Positions 44,923-55,123 are shown, counted from the stretch's first letter. The stretch: DNA of 64,000 nucleotides from Pontibacter aydingkolensis (GCF_019443125.1 NZ_JAHYXK010000009.1:62001-126000); one strand, 5' to 3'. The notes: generated by a model from the sequence alone, not told the origin. Numbers and translations are program-made.

Positions 44923-45834
44923 TTAAAAGTATAACGAATGCAAACGTAAGCCGCTTTTTCGATTATACTCCAGCGCAGGTGCCGGTACTTTTATCATACT
45001 TAATAAGTATAAAGCTGTATTCCATACTTTGCTTTTGCCTTTAAAGTGCATCAGGTTAAGGTCAGGGCTTAAGTAAAACTGTCTGTGTGCATCAAATCCG
45101 GCAGATCTGTTTCCGCTGGGGCTGTTGTATACTACCTCTTCTGCGCCGTAACCTATAGCTATACTTAGCCACTTAGGGTACTTTGATTCTTCTTTTAAAA
45201 AGTCACCAAGGTTTAACGAAAGCCAGTAAGTTTGCCCGTTATAATCTTTTAAAGCCTGCTCGCTAAAAGTGCTACCCAAAACATTTGGACGTACATCAGA
45301 GTAACGGGTCGTATGAAACGAATACTTGGGCATAATACGAACTTCCTGCCAGGCTAATTCCTGGGCAACAATCGCCGCCGAACCTACAGTATTCGCCACT
45401 ATATCGCCAACAGATGCACCATAATCTGATTGGTATCCGTCAAATATCTCGATTGGAGTCTGCAGTACTATTCCAGTAAGTCCGCCGTAAAGTATGGCTT
45501 TTTTATCGGGCACTCCAGCCCAGCGCAATAAATCTATACCTGCACGGCTCTGGTGGAAAGCAGCCCAGAAGTGACCTGCTTTATCTACCTGCTTCCATTG
45601 CCGGTTGTCGTTAAAAAAATGAAAGTCGGTGCGTTCCTGCTCTGCATACCAGGCTTTGTTCAAGCCAACCAGCATGGTGGTGTAGCCCGCTGTAAAGCCG
45701 CCTCCCAAAAGGTACAGCTTACTTCGGTTAACTTCTGTGGCTGTCGTATCAGACAACAACATGCTATCAGCCTTTGTATTAAAAGGTAACGCCAGCAGTA
45801 GCACCAGTATCCATATGTTTTTGATCCAAAGCAT
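44923..45834 (-). CDS. DUF2279 (YfiM-like) outer-envelope protein
   Basis: The protein is 303 aa with a Sec signal (WILVLLLALPFNTKA). The DUF2279 core follows, with DKAGHFWAAFHQSRAG (about 84), GLTGIVLQTPIEIFDGYQSD (about 117) and GDIVANTVGSAA. The C-terminal part (about 190-303) has alternating strands. It is probably membrane-associated. The function is unknown; members are conserved across Bacteroidota and Proteobacteria. Confidence 0.82.
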   Translation of the reverse strand: MLWIKNIWILVLLLALPFNTKADSMLLSDTTATEVNRSKLYLLGGGFTAGYTTMLVGLNKAWYAEQERTDFHFFNDNRQWKQVDKAGHFWAAFHQSRAGIDLLRWAGVPDKKAILYGGLTGIVLQTPIEIFDGYQSDYGASVGDIVANTVGSAAIVAQELAWQEVRIMPKYSFHTTRYSDVRPNVLGSTFSEQALKDYNGQTYWLSLNLGDFLKEESKYPKWLSIAIGYGAEEVVYNSPSGNRSAGFDAHRQFYLSPDLNLMHFKGKSKVWNTALYLLSMIKVPAPALEYNRKSGLRLHSLYF

Positions 45835-45964
45835 CAGTCAAAGATACACAGCTGCGCCTATATTTCTGGAAATACATCACATTAAAGCGTTTTAATCTGT
45901 GTCTAATCTGCCTCTAATCGCAGGACGGTAGTTTTGTCCTATCTACTGCAAATTTTACTTACAG

Positions 45965-46825
45965 ATGAAACAACTGAAGAAGGTGCTACCCACGCTGCTG
46001 TTAGCTGCTACTGCTAGTCTGGCAAATGCACAGCATCAAAGTGCGCCTGGAGACACGACATTAACTAAGAAACCTCTAAAACTGGTGCATGCCGAGCCGC
46101 TTTACATTGACCTGATTCGGGATCTGGGGGCGCACAAAGGAGAAAAAGAATGGAACATAGGTGGTGGCCTTACCGATAACCTGGGGTACGACCAATATGA
46201 ATTTCTGGTAGAGTATGAGTGGGCTCCCATAGATAGGCTGGGCCTGGAAATAGAGGTACCGGTAACCATGTACAGCCGCAACAACAAAGACCGGAACCCG
46301 GAGATAAATCGTCCTTCAGACAGAATAGAATCCCTTAAACTTGCTGCCCAGTATACGTTTCTGGTATCCGGCAGGCTGCAAACCTCTCTGGCTGTTGGAG
46401 GAATAACAGAGTTTGAGATGACGGACCTGGACAGGATTGGGAAAGAAGAGCTGTTTCATGGCATCCTGCTGAACCCATTTCTGGTAGCTGCCAAACGCTG
46501 GGGCAGCAACTTTCACTCACTCGTTTATACCGGTCCGCGCATATTTCGTCCGTTCGGGCATGGCGAGGGCAGGACAGATTATGAGGTAAATACGAGTGTG
46601 CACTACATGATACCCGGTACCCGTAACTTTTTAGGGGTGGAGGTAAATAAGCAGTTTACCTCCGAGGGTTTCGACATGGTCATCAGGCCGCAGATGCGCG
46701 TTACTATCAACGAAGGGCTGATGATCGGCATTGTGCCTGGCATACCGGTATCAAAGGAAAAAGAACGGTTGAGCTCATTTGTGCGCCTGATCTATGAGCC
46801 GGGGCACCGAAAGTTGCGCCATTAA
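45965..46825 (+). CDS. Outer-membrane beta-barrel protein of the HAEPLY family
   Basis: The protein is 286 aa with a Sec signal (LPTLLLAATASLANA). The mature protein starts with the conserved block HAEPLYIDLIRDLGAHKGEK and continues as an amphipathic strand series typical of an outer-membrane barrel. Databases often mislabel this family as phosphoribosylformylglycinamidine synthase; nothing here supports that. Its stop overlaps the convergent photolyase stop within TTAA. Its function is unknown. Confidence 0.7.
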   Translation: MKQLKKVLPTLLLAATASLANAQHQSAPGDTTLTKKPLKLVHAEPLYIDLIRDLGAHKGEKEWNIGGGLTDNLGYDQYEFLVEYEWAPIDRLGLEIEVPVTMYSRNNKDRNPEINRPSDRIESLKLAAQYTFLVSGRLQTSLAVGGITEFEMTDLDRIGKEELFHGILLNPFLVAAKRWGSNFHSLVYTGPRIFRPFGHGEGRTDYEVNTSVHYMIPGTRNFLGVEVNKQFTSEGFDMVIRPQMRVTINEGLMIGIVPGIPVSKEKERLSSFVRLIYEPGHRKLRH

Positions 46826-48135
46826 ACACCTGCTGTTTCGGTAATGGCTTTCTTGTAGGTAGCAATAGCGCGGTTGCGGGCAAAGTTGTGGTCTACCATT
46901 GGCTTGGGGTAAGCTAAGGTGCCATACTCCGGTACCCATTTTTTAATATAAGTATAGGCCTTGTCAAACTTTTTGATCTGGCTGTCAGGGTTAAATACAC
47001 GGAAGTATGGCTGAGCGTCAGCGCCAGTGCCAGCGGCCCATTGCCAGTTGCCGATATTGCTGGCCTGCTCATAGTCCAGTAGCTTTTGGGCAAAGTATAG
47101 CTCGCCCCAGCGCCAGTCTATTAGCAGGTCCTTTACCAGGAAACTAGCCACCACCATGCGCACGCGGTTATGCATAAAGCCGGTGGCGTTTAACTCCCGC
47201 ATACCCGCATCAACTAACGGGAACCCGGCTTTGCCTTCGCACCAACGGGTAAACTCTTCTTCGTTGTTGCGCCAGCTTATAGCTCTGAACTTGGGGTAAA
47301 AGCTTTCTTCTGCAGTTTCGGGGAAATGGTAGAGCAGCTGCATGAAAAATTCGCGCCAGATCAGCTCTTGCAGCCATACTTCGCTGTGCGTCAGAGCCAG
47401 CGCTACGGCCTCTCGTACGCTTAAGGTGCCAAAGCGCAGGTGCGGGCCAATACGCGAAGTAGCATCGAGGGCCGGTGTATCCCGCTTATCAGCATACTGC
47501 TGTAGTAGTTCTGAGGCGAGTTTAGGATCGGGTGTTAGTATGGCAGAGGGACTAAAACCCATCTCCTGAAGAGAAGGTATCTGATCAGAAGTACCTCGAT
47601 AAAGGTTGCCAAAGTGCTGTTGCGTTGGGTATGGCTGTACCATCTCTGGTTCAAAGGCACTCTTCCAGGTATTTTTGTAGGGTGTGTATATTTTGTAAGG
47701 GCTGCCTGATTTTGTCATGATCTCGTCCCGCTCAAATATCACCTGGTCTTTGAAGGATTTGTAGGGAATGCTTTGTGCCTGCAGCAGCTCATAAATTGCC
47801 TTGTCGCGCTGGCGGGCATAAGGTTCATAGTCACGGTTGGTGTATACCGCCTGCAACTGGTACTCTTGCAGTAGCTCTTTGAAAATCTCTATAGGGCGGC
47901 CATACTTCACGAGTAAAGAGCTGCCGAGCTTCTGCAGGTCTTCCTGTAGCTTGGATACGGTTTTATAGATAAAGCTGACGCGGGCATCGTCACGGTCCGG
48001 GAGGTCGTCCAGTATATCGGCATCGAATATGAAAAGCGGCAGCACAGGGTGCTCCTGCTGCAGGGCGTGGTAAAGGCCAGCGTTGTCGTGCAGGCGCAGG
48101 TCGCGGCGAAACCAGATAATAGTAATTGATTTCAA
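46822..48135 (-). CDS. phrB: Deoxyribodipyrimidine photolyase (cryptochrome/photolyase family)
   Basis: The protein is 437 aa. The N-terminal photolyase domain (IIWFRRDLRLHDNAGL, 1-130) would bind an antenna pigment. The C-terminal FAD domain has SRIGPHLRFGTLSVRE (about 220), ELIWREFFMQLLYHFP (about 255), AGMRELNATGFMHNRVRM (about 312) and the NWQWAAGTGADAQPYFR motif (about 375). It repairs UV-induced pyrimidine dimers using light. It looks intact and probably shares a transcript with the SDR gene that precedes it. Confidence 0.93.
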   Translation of the reverse strand: MKSITIIWFRRDLRLHDNAGLYHALQQEHPVLPLFIFDADILDDLPDRDDARVSFIYKTVSKLQEDLQKLGSSLLVKYGRPIEIFKELLQEYQLQAVYTNRDYEPYARQRDKAIYELLQAQSIPYKSFKDQVIFERDEIMTKSGSPYKIYTPYKNTWKSAFEPEMVQPYPTQQHFGNLYRGTSDQIPSLQEMGFSPSAILTPDPKLASELLQQYADKRDTPALDATSRIGPHLRFGTLSVREAVALALTHSEVWLQELIWREFFMQLLYHFPETAEESFYPKFRAISWRNNEEEFTRWCEGKAGFPLVDAGMRELNATGFMHNRVRMVVASFLVKDLLIDWRWGELYFAQKLLDYEQASNIGNWQWAAGTGADAQPYFRVFNPDSQIKKFDKAYTYIKKWVPEYGTLAYPKPMVDHNFARNRAIATYKKAITETAGV

Positions 48136-48161
48136 AGAAAATTAATGAAGTATAGGTCTGT

Positions 48162-48881
48162 CTACAATAATTTAATGGAGCTCATGCCGCCATCCAGGTG
48201 AAGCACTTGCCCTGTCATCCAGGAGGAGGCATCGCTTAGCAGGTAAAGTGCGGCCTCAGCGGCATCCTGTGGTTTGCCAACGCGGTGCAAGGGGTGTCGC
48301 TTCGCGGCAGCTTCTTTTTTTTCGGGTGTACTGAGAAGTTGGCTGGCAAGCGGTGTATCTGTTAACGATAGCGAGAGGGCGTTGAAGCGTATGTTAGAAG
48401 AGGCATACTCTGCTGCGAGTGAAACCGTAAGGCCTTCTACAGCAGCCTTAGCAGTGGCAATGGAAGTATGGAAGGGCATGCCCAACTTAGTTGCAACAGT
48501 GCTGAAAAGCACGACACTGGCTCCATCGGCTTTCTTGAGCAAAGGAACTGTAGCTTTAAGCACCTGCACAGCCCCAAGCACGTTCAGTTCCAGGTCTTTA
48601 CGGAAGTCCTCCAGGGGCAGGCGCTCAAAGGGCTTCAGCCGGATACTGCCGGGGCAGTAAATTAGCCCGTGCAGCAAGTTGGGTAAATGCTCTTGTAATT
48701 CGTTATCAAGTTGTAGCACATCTAGCGTAATGTGTTGCGTTTCCAGCTGCTTCAGTTCATCAGAAATGTGCCTGGATGCAGTGATAACATTTGCCCCGGC
48801 AGCTTTTAAGGCCTGTGTAAGGGAGAGCCCGACGCCGGAAGAGGCTCCTACAACAAGTATGGTTTTATCTTTTACTGTCAT
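48162..48881 (-). CDS. Short-chain dehydrogenase/reductase lacking the usual catalytic Tyr
   Basis: The gene encodes 239 aa from the ATG at 48881. The cofactor loop is VVGASSGVGLSL (about 10). The substrate region reads FSTVATKLGMPFHTSIATAK, in which the position four before the Lys is Ile rather than Tyr, so the standard YxxxK is absent. The conserved C-terminal block SLSLTDTPLA is present. It lies 26 nt before the photolyase gene. It may be a non-canonical oxidoreductase or a binding protein. Confidence 0.82.
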   Translation of the reverse strand: MTVKDKTILVVGASSGVGLSLTQALKAAGANVITASRHISDELKQLETQHITLDVLQLDNELQEHLPNLLHGLIYCPGSIRLKPFERLPLEDFRKDLELNVLGAVQVLKATVPLLKKADGASVVLFSTVATKLGMPFHTSIATAKAAVEGLTVSLAAEYASSNIRFNALSLSLTDTPLASQLLSTPEKKEAAAKRHPLHRVGKPQDAAEAALYLLSDASSWMTGQVLHLDGGMSSIKLL

Positions 48882-48965
48882 GAGTTCGCAGTTTAATCCA
48901 TCAACCAGTGTGGGATGGATTTGTTTTAATTGGGAGCCGTGACGTCTACTAAAAAACAACAGCAC

Positions 48966-49118
48966 ATGAATACGACATACCTGCAGTATGTTAAGTGCAT
49001 GATACCAGAGGATAGCCGGGCAAAAGTGTTTTTGATATACAAGAAGATATTAATACGATTCGATGCCAGTTTTTTATTTGCCGCCATGCTGTTAACTTCA
49101 GTAATTGAAAAGGAATAA
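48966..49118 (+). CDS. Possible small protein or leader ORF before the response regulator
   Basis: The gene encodes 50 aa, starting MNTTYLQYVKCM, with a hydrophobic stretch (FLFAAMLLTSVIE) at its end. The stop is two bases before the ATG of the response regulator gene, which would permit translational coupling. Composition is unremarkable and no homologue is known to me. It could be chance. Confidence 0.3.
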   Translation: MNTTYLQYVKCMIPEDSRAKVFLIYKKILIRFDASFLFAAMLLTSVIEKE

Positions 49119-49120
49119 GA

Positions 49121-49801
49121 ATGAATATTCTGGTTATAGAAGATGAACCTAACGTAGCTGCTTTTATCCGAAAGGGCTTGCAGGAACAATCGTATGAAGT
49201 GGATGTAGTACATGATGGTCTAAGTGGCAAGCGCCATGCCCTCCGGAAAGACTACGATCTAATCATACTTGATATCATTCTGCCAGGCTGCAGCGGCCTG
49301 GAGGTGTGCCGGGATATCCGCCAGGATAATCCCCTGGTTCCTATCCTGATGCTGACGGCACTCGGCACGACTGACGACGTGGTAACGGGCCTGAATGCCG
49401 GAGCTGATGATTACCTGACAAAGCCGTTCAAATTTAAGGAACTGCAGGCGCGGGTGCTGGCGCTATTGCGGCGCAGTAACCTTAGCCAGGAAAGCAGCCA
49501 GTTACAAGTAGCCGACCTAACCATGAACCTCAATGCCAAGACCGTACACCGTGCCGGAAGAGAGATAAAGCTAACTGCTAAGGAGTTTGCCTTGCTGGAG
49601 TACTTTATCCGAAACAAAGGAAGGGTACTTTCACGCATCGACCTGCTGGAGAATGTGTGGGAGCTTAACTTCGACCTGAACTCCAACGTGGTGGAAGTAT
49701 ACGTGAACTACCTGCGCAACAAAATAGACAAGGACTTCGACTGCAAACTGCTACATACCGTGATCGGGATGGGCTATGTGCTGAAGGAGGAAAGCCAGTA
49801 A
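49121..49801 (+). CDS. OmpR-family response regulator
   Basis: The protein is 226 aa. The receiver domain has the acidic pair ED at 7-8, the phosphoacceptor Asp at about 51 (IILDIILPG), Thr in MLTALG (about 79) and Lys in LTKPF (about 101). The C-terminal winged helix (about 130-222) reads KLTAKEFALLEYFIRNKGRV and ends LHTVIGMGYVLKEE. It is one base from its kinase gene. Its DNA target is unknown. Confidence 0.95.
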   Translation: MNILVIEDEPNVAAFIRKGLQEQSYEVDVVHDGLSGKRHALRKDYDLIILDIILPGCSGLEVCRDIRQDNPLVPILMLTALGTTDDVVTGLNAGADDYLTKPFKFKELQARVLALLRRSNLSQESSQLQVADLTMNLNAKTVHRAGREIKLTAKEFALLEYFIRNKGRVLSRIDLLENVWELNFDLNSNVVEVYVNYLRNKIDKDFDCKLLHTVIGMGYVLKEESQ

Positions 49802-49802
49802 C

Positions 49803-51152
49803 ATGACATTCAGAACCAGGCTTACAATTACTTTTACTACACTCGTTGCCGCTATTATTGTGGTGATCAGTCTGTTTATATACTTTTTTTCGGAACGCTA
49901 TACTCGAAATGAATTTATGACACGCCTGTGCGAACGGGCTTTTATTGCCGCCCAGGTATATCTGGAGGAAGATGAGTTGAGCAGGAGAAGCTTTGAGAAG
50001 GTTAGAAATCAGTTTCTGGAAAAGCTGCCTGAAGAGGTGGTATACATCTATTCTAAAGACCGGGAGCCAGCCTTTATGCTTGATACGGTTGCACTTAATA
50101 CCACCGATTCTATTTTTGATTACATAGACGAAAACCAGTCTATTGAATTTAAAATGAATGGCCGGCAATGGATAGGGCTGTCTTACAGCGATAACCAGGG
50201 TGAGTTCTATATCCTTATCTCTGCAGTAGACCGGTATGGGCAAAGCAAGCTTCTGAACCTACAGCGGGTGCTTATCATATGCTTTTTGTGCAGTATTTTT
50301 TCTGTGTACGTGGTAGGGCGTTTTCTGTCACGGCAGGTGCTCAGGCCTATTGCTGCTATTGTGCAGCAGGTGAATAAAATACGTGCTTCCAACTTGCACC
50401 TCCGGCTGCAGCAGCCAGGTGATAAAGACGAAGTGTCGGAGCTCTCCCGCACCTTTAACCAGATGCTGGACCGGCTTGAGGTTTCTTTTGAAATGCAAAA
50501 GAACTTTATCTCTAATGCCTCCCATGAACTGCGAAACCCGCTAACAGCCATTAGTGGCGAGATAGAAGTGGCCCTGCTCCGTCAGCGTAGTCCTGAAGAA
50601 TACATCGCATCCCTGGAAATTTTGCACAAAGAAACCAACCGATTAGAGAAGCTCACTAGCGATTTGCTTAACCTGGCTCAAACTGGTTTTGATGAGGCCG
50701 AGGTGAGACAGGAAGAAATACGCCTGGATGAACTGGCTATGGATTGTGCAGCCGAATTCAGGCAGTATAACCTACGTTTTCTGATGGAGCAAATGCCTGA
50801 TAGTCCGCAGTCGCTTACCATCCGCGGCAACTATAGCCTGCTCCGAATTGCTGTACTCAATGTGCTGGAAAATGCCTTTAAATTCTCCGATAACCAGGAA
50901 GTGCTTTTTGAACTGAAGGCCAGGGAAAAGAAGGTAATTTTAAACGTGCATGATAAGGGAATTGGTATTCCAGCTGATGACTTGCCACATATTTTTCAGC
51001 CTTTTTACAGAGGAAGCAACGCCCGCGGACGAAAGGGCACTGGTATAGGCCTTTCCCTAACTGAGAAGATCGTAAAATTGCATAGCGGTTTTGTTACGGT
51101 TACTTCAGACGAGGAGAAAGGCACATGCCTGAGTATTGTTTTCAAAGTATAA
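49803..51152 (+). CDS. Sensor histidine kinase
   Basis: The protein is 449 aa. Helices lie at about 8-30 and 157-180 and flank a periplasmic sensor of roughly 125 residues. HAMP follows (about 180-230), then HisKA with the phosphoacceptor in NASHELRNPLTAISGEIEV (His near 241), and HATPase_c with NVLENAFKFSD, DKGIGIP and KGTGIGLSLTEKIVKLH. It pairs with the response regulator at 49121, and the overlapping arrangement implies one transcript. The signal is not readable. Confidence 0.95.
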   Translation: MTFRTRLTITFTTLVAAIIVVISLFIYFFSERYTRNEFMTRLCERAFIAAQVYLEEDELSRRSFEKVRNQFLEKLPEEVVYIYSKDREPAFMLDTVALNTTDSIFDYIDENQSIEFKMNGRQWIGLSYSDNQGEFYILISAVDRYGQSKLLNLQRVLIICFLCSIFSVYVVGRFLSRQVLRPIAAIVQQVNKIRASNLHLRLQQPGDKDEVSELSRTFNQMLDRLEVSFEMQKNFISNASHELRNPLTAISGEIEVALLRQRSPEEYIASLEILHKETNRLEKLTSDLLNLAQTGFDEAEVRQEEIRLDELAMDCAAEFRQYNLRFLMEQMPDSPQSLTIRGNYSLLRIAVLNVLENAFKFSDNQEVLFELKAREKKVILNVHDKGIGIPADDLPHIFQPFYRGSNARGRKGTGIGLSLTEKIVKLHSGFVTVTSDEEKGTCLSIVFKV

Positions 51153-51392
51153 ATTTCTTCTGACTTTTCTTTTTTAGCGTGCTGTTGTAGCTTCATTATT
51201 AGTACTATAACCTTCTGCCAAAAAATCCGGTATTACCAGCAACTAAGGTATAAAATCTGGCATTTTTAATATTTGCATCTTCAACGATCAGTTTTATCAC
51301 ATAAGATATCACTATCTGCACGCGTGTTTCTGAGCAGCGGCGGCAGATTATTTTGCATGAATGGTTAATACTTTTACTACATCTCACCTTAT

Positions 51393-54300
51393 ATGAAAAT
51401 TAAAAAAGTTCTTGTTGCTAACCGTGGCGAGATCGCTATTCGTGTGCTTCGCGCATGCACCGAGCTTAACATTGAAACGGTTGCTATTTATACTTACGAA
51501 GATCGATATTCCCTGCACCGCTACAAAGCCGACGAAGCCTACCAGATCGGCAAAGACAACCAGCCGCTTCAGCCATACCTTGACATTGAGGGCATCATTA
51601 AAATAGCCAAAGAGAACGGTGTGGATGCCATTCACCCGGGGTATGGCTTTTTGTCGGAAAACCAGCATTTTTCGAGGCGATGCGAAGAGAATGGCATTGT
51701 GTTTATCGGGCCGAAGCCAAAAGTGATGGCCTCGCTGGGTGATAAGATAGCCGCCAAAAAAGTAGCCCAAAGCTGCGAGGTGCCTATTATCCAAAGCAAC
51801 GACCTGGACCTGAACACTTACGATACTGCCCTGGAAGAGGCGCACAGGATCGGGTATCCGCTAATGCTGAAGGCGGCCGCCGGTGGCGGAGGGCGCGGCA
51901 TGCGCGTGATCAGGGACGACGAACAGCTGGAAAAAGGTTTTTTTGAGGCGAAGAATGAAGCTCTGAAAGCCTTTGGCGACGACACACTTTTCCTGGAGAA
52001 ATATGTAGAGAACCCAAAGCACATCGAAGTACAGATCGTAGCAGACAACTATGGTAACATAACCCATTTGTTTGAGCGCGACTGCTCGGTGCAGCGACGC
52101 TTTCAGAAAGTAGTGGAAGTTGCACCGGCTATCACTTTAAAAGAGGAAACACGGCAGCAGTTGTACGACTATGCCATTAGTATCTGCAAGGCTGTAAACT
52201 ATAATAATGTGGGTACGGTGGAGTTCCTGGTAGAGCCGCACACAGATAATATCTACTTTATAGAGGTTAATCCGCGCATTCAGGTAGAGCACACTGTTAC
52301 CGAAATGATAACCGGCATAGACCTGATCAAAACTCAAATATTTATTGCCGACGGTTATGCTTTAGACCACGAGGAAGTATTGTTAGGACCTCAGCATAAA
52401 GTACGCGCCAATGGTGTGGCCATACAATGCCGCATTACCACCGAAGACCCTGAAAATGATTTTAAACCGGATTACGGAACAGTTATAGCCTACCGCAGTG
52501 CCGGAGGTTTCGGTATTCGCCTGGACCAGGGAAGTGTGTACCAGGGAGCCAAGATTAGCCCGTTCTTTGATTCGCTGCTTGTAAAAGTTTCGTCGCATGC
52601 GCCAACGCTACGCCACGCTGCCATGAAAATGTCGCGCACCCTGGATGAGTTCAGAATTCGTGGTGTAAAGCAAAATATACAGTTCCTGCAGAACATCATC
52701 AACCATCCCGAGTTTATTTCAGGAGAGTACACTGTAGATTTCATTAAAACCCATCCGGAGTTGTTTGTATTTAAACAGCGTAAAGACAGGGCCACGAAAA
52801 TGCTTACTTTTTTGGGCAACGTGATAGTGAATGGTAACCCGGATATAAAAAAGTATGAAAAGGATAAGGTACTCCGCAAACCCGATTTTTTTGGGCAGCG
52901 CCTGAAAGAGCCTTATGAAAAAGGCACCAAAGACCTGCTGACAGAACTAGGGCCGGACGAGTTCTCGAAATGGCTGCGCAACGATCCGCTTATCCACTAC
53001 ACGGATACCACTTTCCGGGATGCGCATCAGTCATTACTGGCCACACGCATGCGTACCTTCGATATGCTGAAAATTGCAGAGGGTTTTGCCAAAGACCATC
53101 CGCAAACCTTTAGTATGGAAGTATGGGGAGGCGCTACTTTTGATGTTTGCCTGCGTTTTCTGCACGAAGACCCGTGGGAGAGACTTGCTCTTATCCGCAA
53201 AGCGGTTCCGAATATCCTGCTGCAGATGCTTATCCGGGGTTCTAATGGTGTTGGGTACAAGGCTTATCCGGATAACCTGATCGAGTCTTTTGTAGAGAAG
53301 TCGTGGGAGACTGGAGTAGATATATTCAGAATATTCGACTCGCTGAACTGGATGAAAAGTATGGAACCCTGCATCAACTTTGTGCGCAAACGCACGCAAG
53401 GTTTGGCAGAGGTATCTATGTGCTATACCGGGGATATACTAAACCCTGCTAAAACAAAGTATACTTTAAACTATTACCTGCAACTGGCAAAGCAGATAGA
53501 AGACTCAGGAGCACATATACTCGCCATAAAAGACATGGCGGGCCTGTTAAAGCCTTATGCGGCCACAGTGCTCATAGAGGCGTTACGCGATACAGTTAAA
53601 ATTCCGATACACCTGCACACGCACGATACGGCATCCATTCAGTCGTCTACTTACCTGAAAGCCATAGAAGCAGGTGTAGACGTGATTGATGTGGCACTTG
53701 GTTCGATGTCGGGCTTAACATCGCAACCAAACTTTAACTCAGTTGTGGAGATGATGCGTTTCCAGGAGCGCCACCGCGAGTTCGACCAGACCAGTCTGAA
53801 CCGCCATTCCAACTACTGGGAAACAGTGCGTGAGTATTATTATCCTTTTGAGTCTGGATTGAAAGCCGGTACTGCCGAAGTATACCACCATGAGATTCCG
53901 GGAGGGCAGTACTCCAACCTTCGTCCGCAGGCCAATGCGCTGGGCTTAGGCGATAAGTGGGAAACCATTAAAGAGACTTATGCCGAAGTAAACGCGATGT
54001 TCGGTGATATTGTAAAGGTAACGCCGAGCTCAAAAGTAGTAGGGGATATGGCCTTATACTTAGTGTCTAATAACTTAACTCCTGTAGATGTATTGGAACG
54101 CGGTGACCAGATATCTTTCCCCGATTCGGTGCAGTCGTTTTTTAAAGGTAACCTGGGCCAGCCGGTAGGAGGGTTCCCGAAAAAGATTCAGGATATAGTA
54201 CTGAAGGATGAAAAGCCATTTACTGACAGACCAAACGAGCACCTGGAGCCGATTGACTTTGACAAGGAGTTTGAAGCCTTCCAGGAGAAATTCGGCAAAG

Positions 54301-54836
54301 AGACTAGTTTCCTTGACTTCCTGTCGTACCAGCTGTACCCGAAAGTATACGAGGATTACCACAAGCACTTTGAGCTGTATGGCGAAGTATCCAAGATTCC
54401 GACACGCTTGTTTTTCTACGGCATGCAACCCGGCGAAGAGGCCATTATCGACATTGCCCGCGGCAAATCCATCGTGATCAAGTTCCAGTCGATGGGGCCA
54501 GTAAACGAGGATGGTATGCGCACGGTGTTCTTTAAACTAAATGGCCAGACCCGTAACATAGAAGTGCGTGATAACTCGGTGAAGGTAGAGCGTGTGCAGC
54601 ATCAGAAAATAGATAAAGCTAACCCGAAACACGTGGGTGCACCGCTGCAGGGAATGCTGTCTAAGATATTAGTAGAGAAGGAGCAGCAGGTAAAGAAGAA
54701 TACACCACTGTTTATTATTGAGGCCATGAAAATGGAGACCACTATTACCGCTACAGAAGATACGCAGGTAGGAGCAGTGCACTTGCAGGAGGGCTCTTTG
54801 GTAAATACTGATGACCTGGTGCTTACTTTGAACTGA
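51393..54836 (+). CDS. pyc: Pyruvate carboxylase
   Basis: The protein is 1147 aa, the normal length for single-chain pyruvate carboxylase. The biotin carboxylase domain (1-455) contains AAAGGGGRGMRV and EVNPRIQVEHTVTE. The carboxyltransferase TIM barrel (about 530-830) has DTTFRDAHQSLLATRMRT and the metal/pyruvate residues in GDI and HLHTHDT. The C-terminal biotinyl domain carries AMKMET (Lys near 1113). It makes oxaloacetate from pyruvate for anaplerosis and gluconeogenesis. It is monocistronic and seems intact. Confidence 0.97.
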   Translation: MKIKKVLVANRGEIAIRVLRACTELNIETVAIYTYEDRYSLHRYKADEAYQIGKDNQPLQPYLDIEGIIKIAKENGVDAIHPGYGFLSENQHFSRRCEENGIVFIGPKPKVMASLGDKIAAKKVAQSCEVPIIQSNDLDLNTYDTALEEAHRIGYPLMLKAAAGGGGRGMRVIRDDEQLEKGFFEAKNEALKAFGDDTLFLEKYVENPKHIEVQIVADNYGNITHLFERDCSVQRRFQKVVEVAPAITLKEETRQQLYDYAISICKAVNYNNVGTVEFLVEPHTDNIYFIEVNPRIQVEHTVTEMITGIDLIKTQIFIADGYALDHEEVLLGPQHKVRANGVAIQCRITTEDPENDFKPDYGTVIAYRSAGGFGIRLDQGSVYQGAKISPFFDSLLVKVSSHAPTLRHAAMKMSRTLDEFRIRGVKQNIQFLQNIINHPEFISGEYTVDFIKTHPELFVFKQRKDRATKMLTFLGNVIVNGNPDIKKYEKDKVLRKPDFFGQRLKEPYEKGTKDLLTELGPDEFSKWLRNDPLIHYTDTTFRDAHQSLLATRMRTFDMLKIAEGFAKDHPQTFSMEVWGGATFDVCLRFLHEDPWERLALIRKAVPNILLQMLIRGSNGVGYKAYPDNLIESFVEKSWETGVDIFRIFDSLNWMKSMEPCINFVRKRTQGLAEVSMCYTGDILNPAKTKYTLNYYLQLAKQIEDSGAHILAIKDMAGLLKPYAATVLIEALRDTVKIPIHLHTHDTASIQSSTYLKAIEAGVDVIDVALGSMSGLTSQPNFNSVVEMMRFQERHREFDQTSLNRHSNYWETVREYYYPFESGLKAGTAEVYHHEIPGGQYSNLRPQANALGLGDKWETIKETYAEVNAMFGDIVKVTPSSKVVGDMALYLVSNNLTPVDVLERGDQISFPDSVQSFFKGNLGQPVGGFPKKIQDIVLKDEKPFTDRPNEHLEPIDFDKEFEAFQEKFGKETSFLDFLSYQLYPKVYEDYHKHFELYGEVSKIPTRLFFYGMQPGEEAIIDIARGKSIVIKFQSMGPVNEDGMRTVFFKLNGQTRNIEVRDNSVKVERVQHQKIDKANPKHVGAPLQGMLSKILVEKEQQVKKNTPLFIIEAMKMETTITATEDTQVGAVHLQEGSLVNTDDLVLTLN

Positions 54837-54861
54837 GATGTTTGGTATTACCCCATCCCAA

Positions 54862-54885
54862 CCTTCCCCTAAAAACAGGGGAAGG
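54862..54885. repeat. Short hairpin after pyc
   Basis: CCTTCCCCT (54862-54870) and AGGGGAAGG (54877-54885) form a 9-bp stem with a 6-nt loop and no T run. The surrounding sequence resembles intergenic hairpins common in this phylum. It may stabilise or end the pyc transcript. Confidence 0.45.
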
Positions 54886-55123
54886 AGCTCAGTTATTACT
54901 GGAAGTCCCACTTGAGAGGACAGCGGCGTTTCATTCTGTAAAATGGAGCTAAAAACTTTGCTCTTTCGGATTTCAAATCCCGAATAGCAACTTTCTACGT
55001 GGAAGCCATACTTTAGTACCTCAACTTTTATACTTTACCGAATACGGTTACCTTTATAAAATTACCTGTAGCGATACTTTAACAAGGTAAAGCCATTCGG
55101 TTTCTTTCAATTTAAATGACAAT

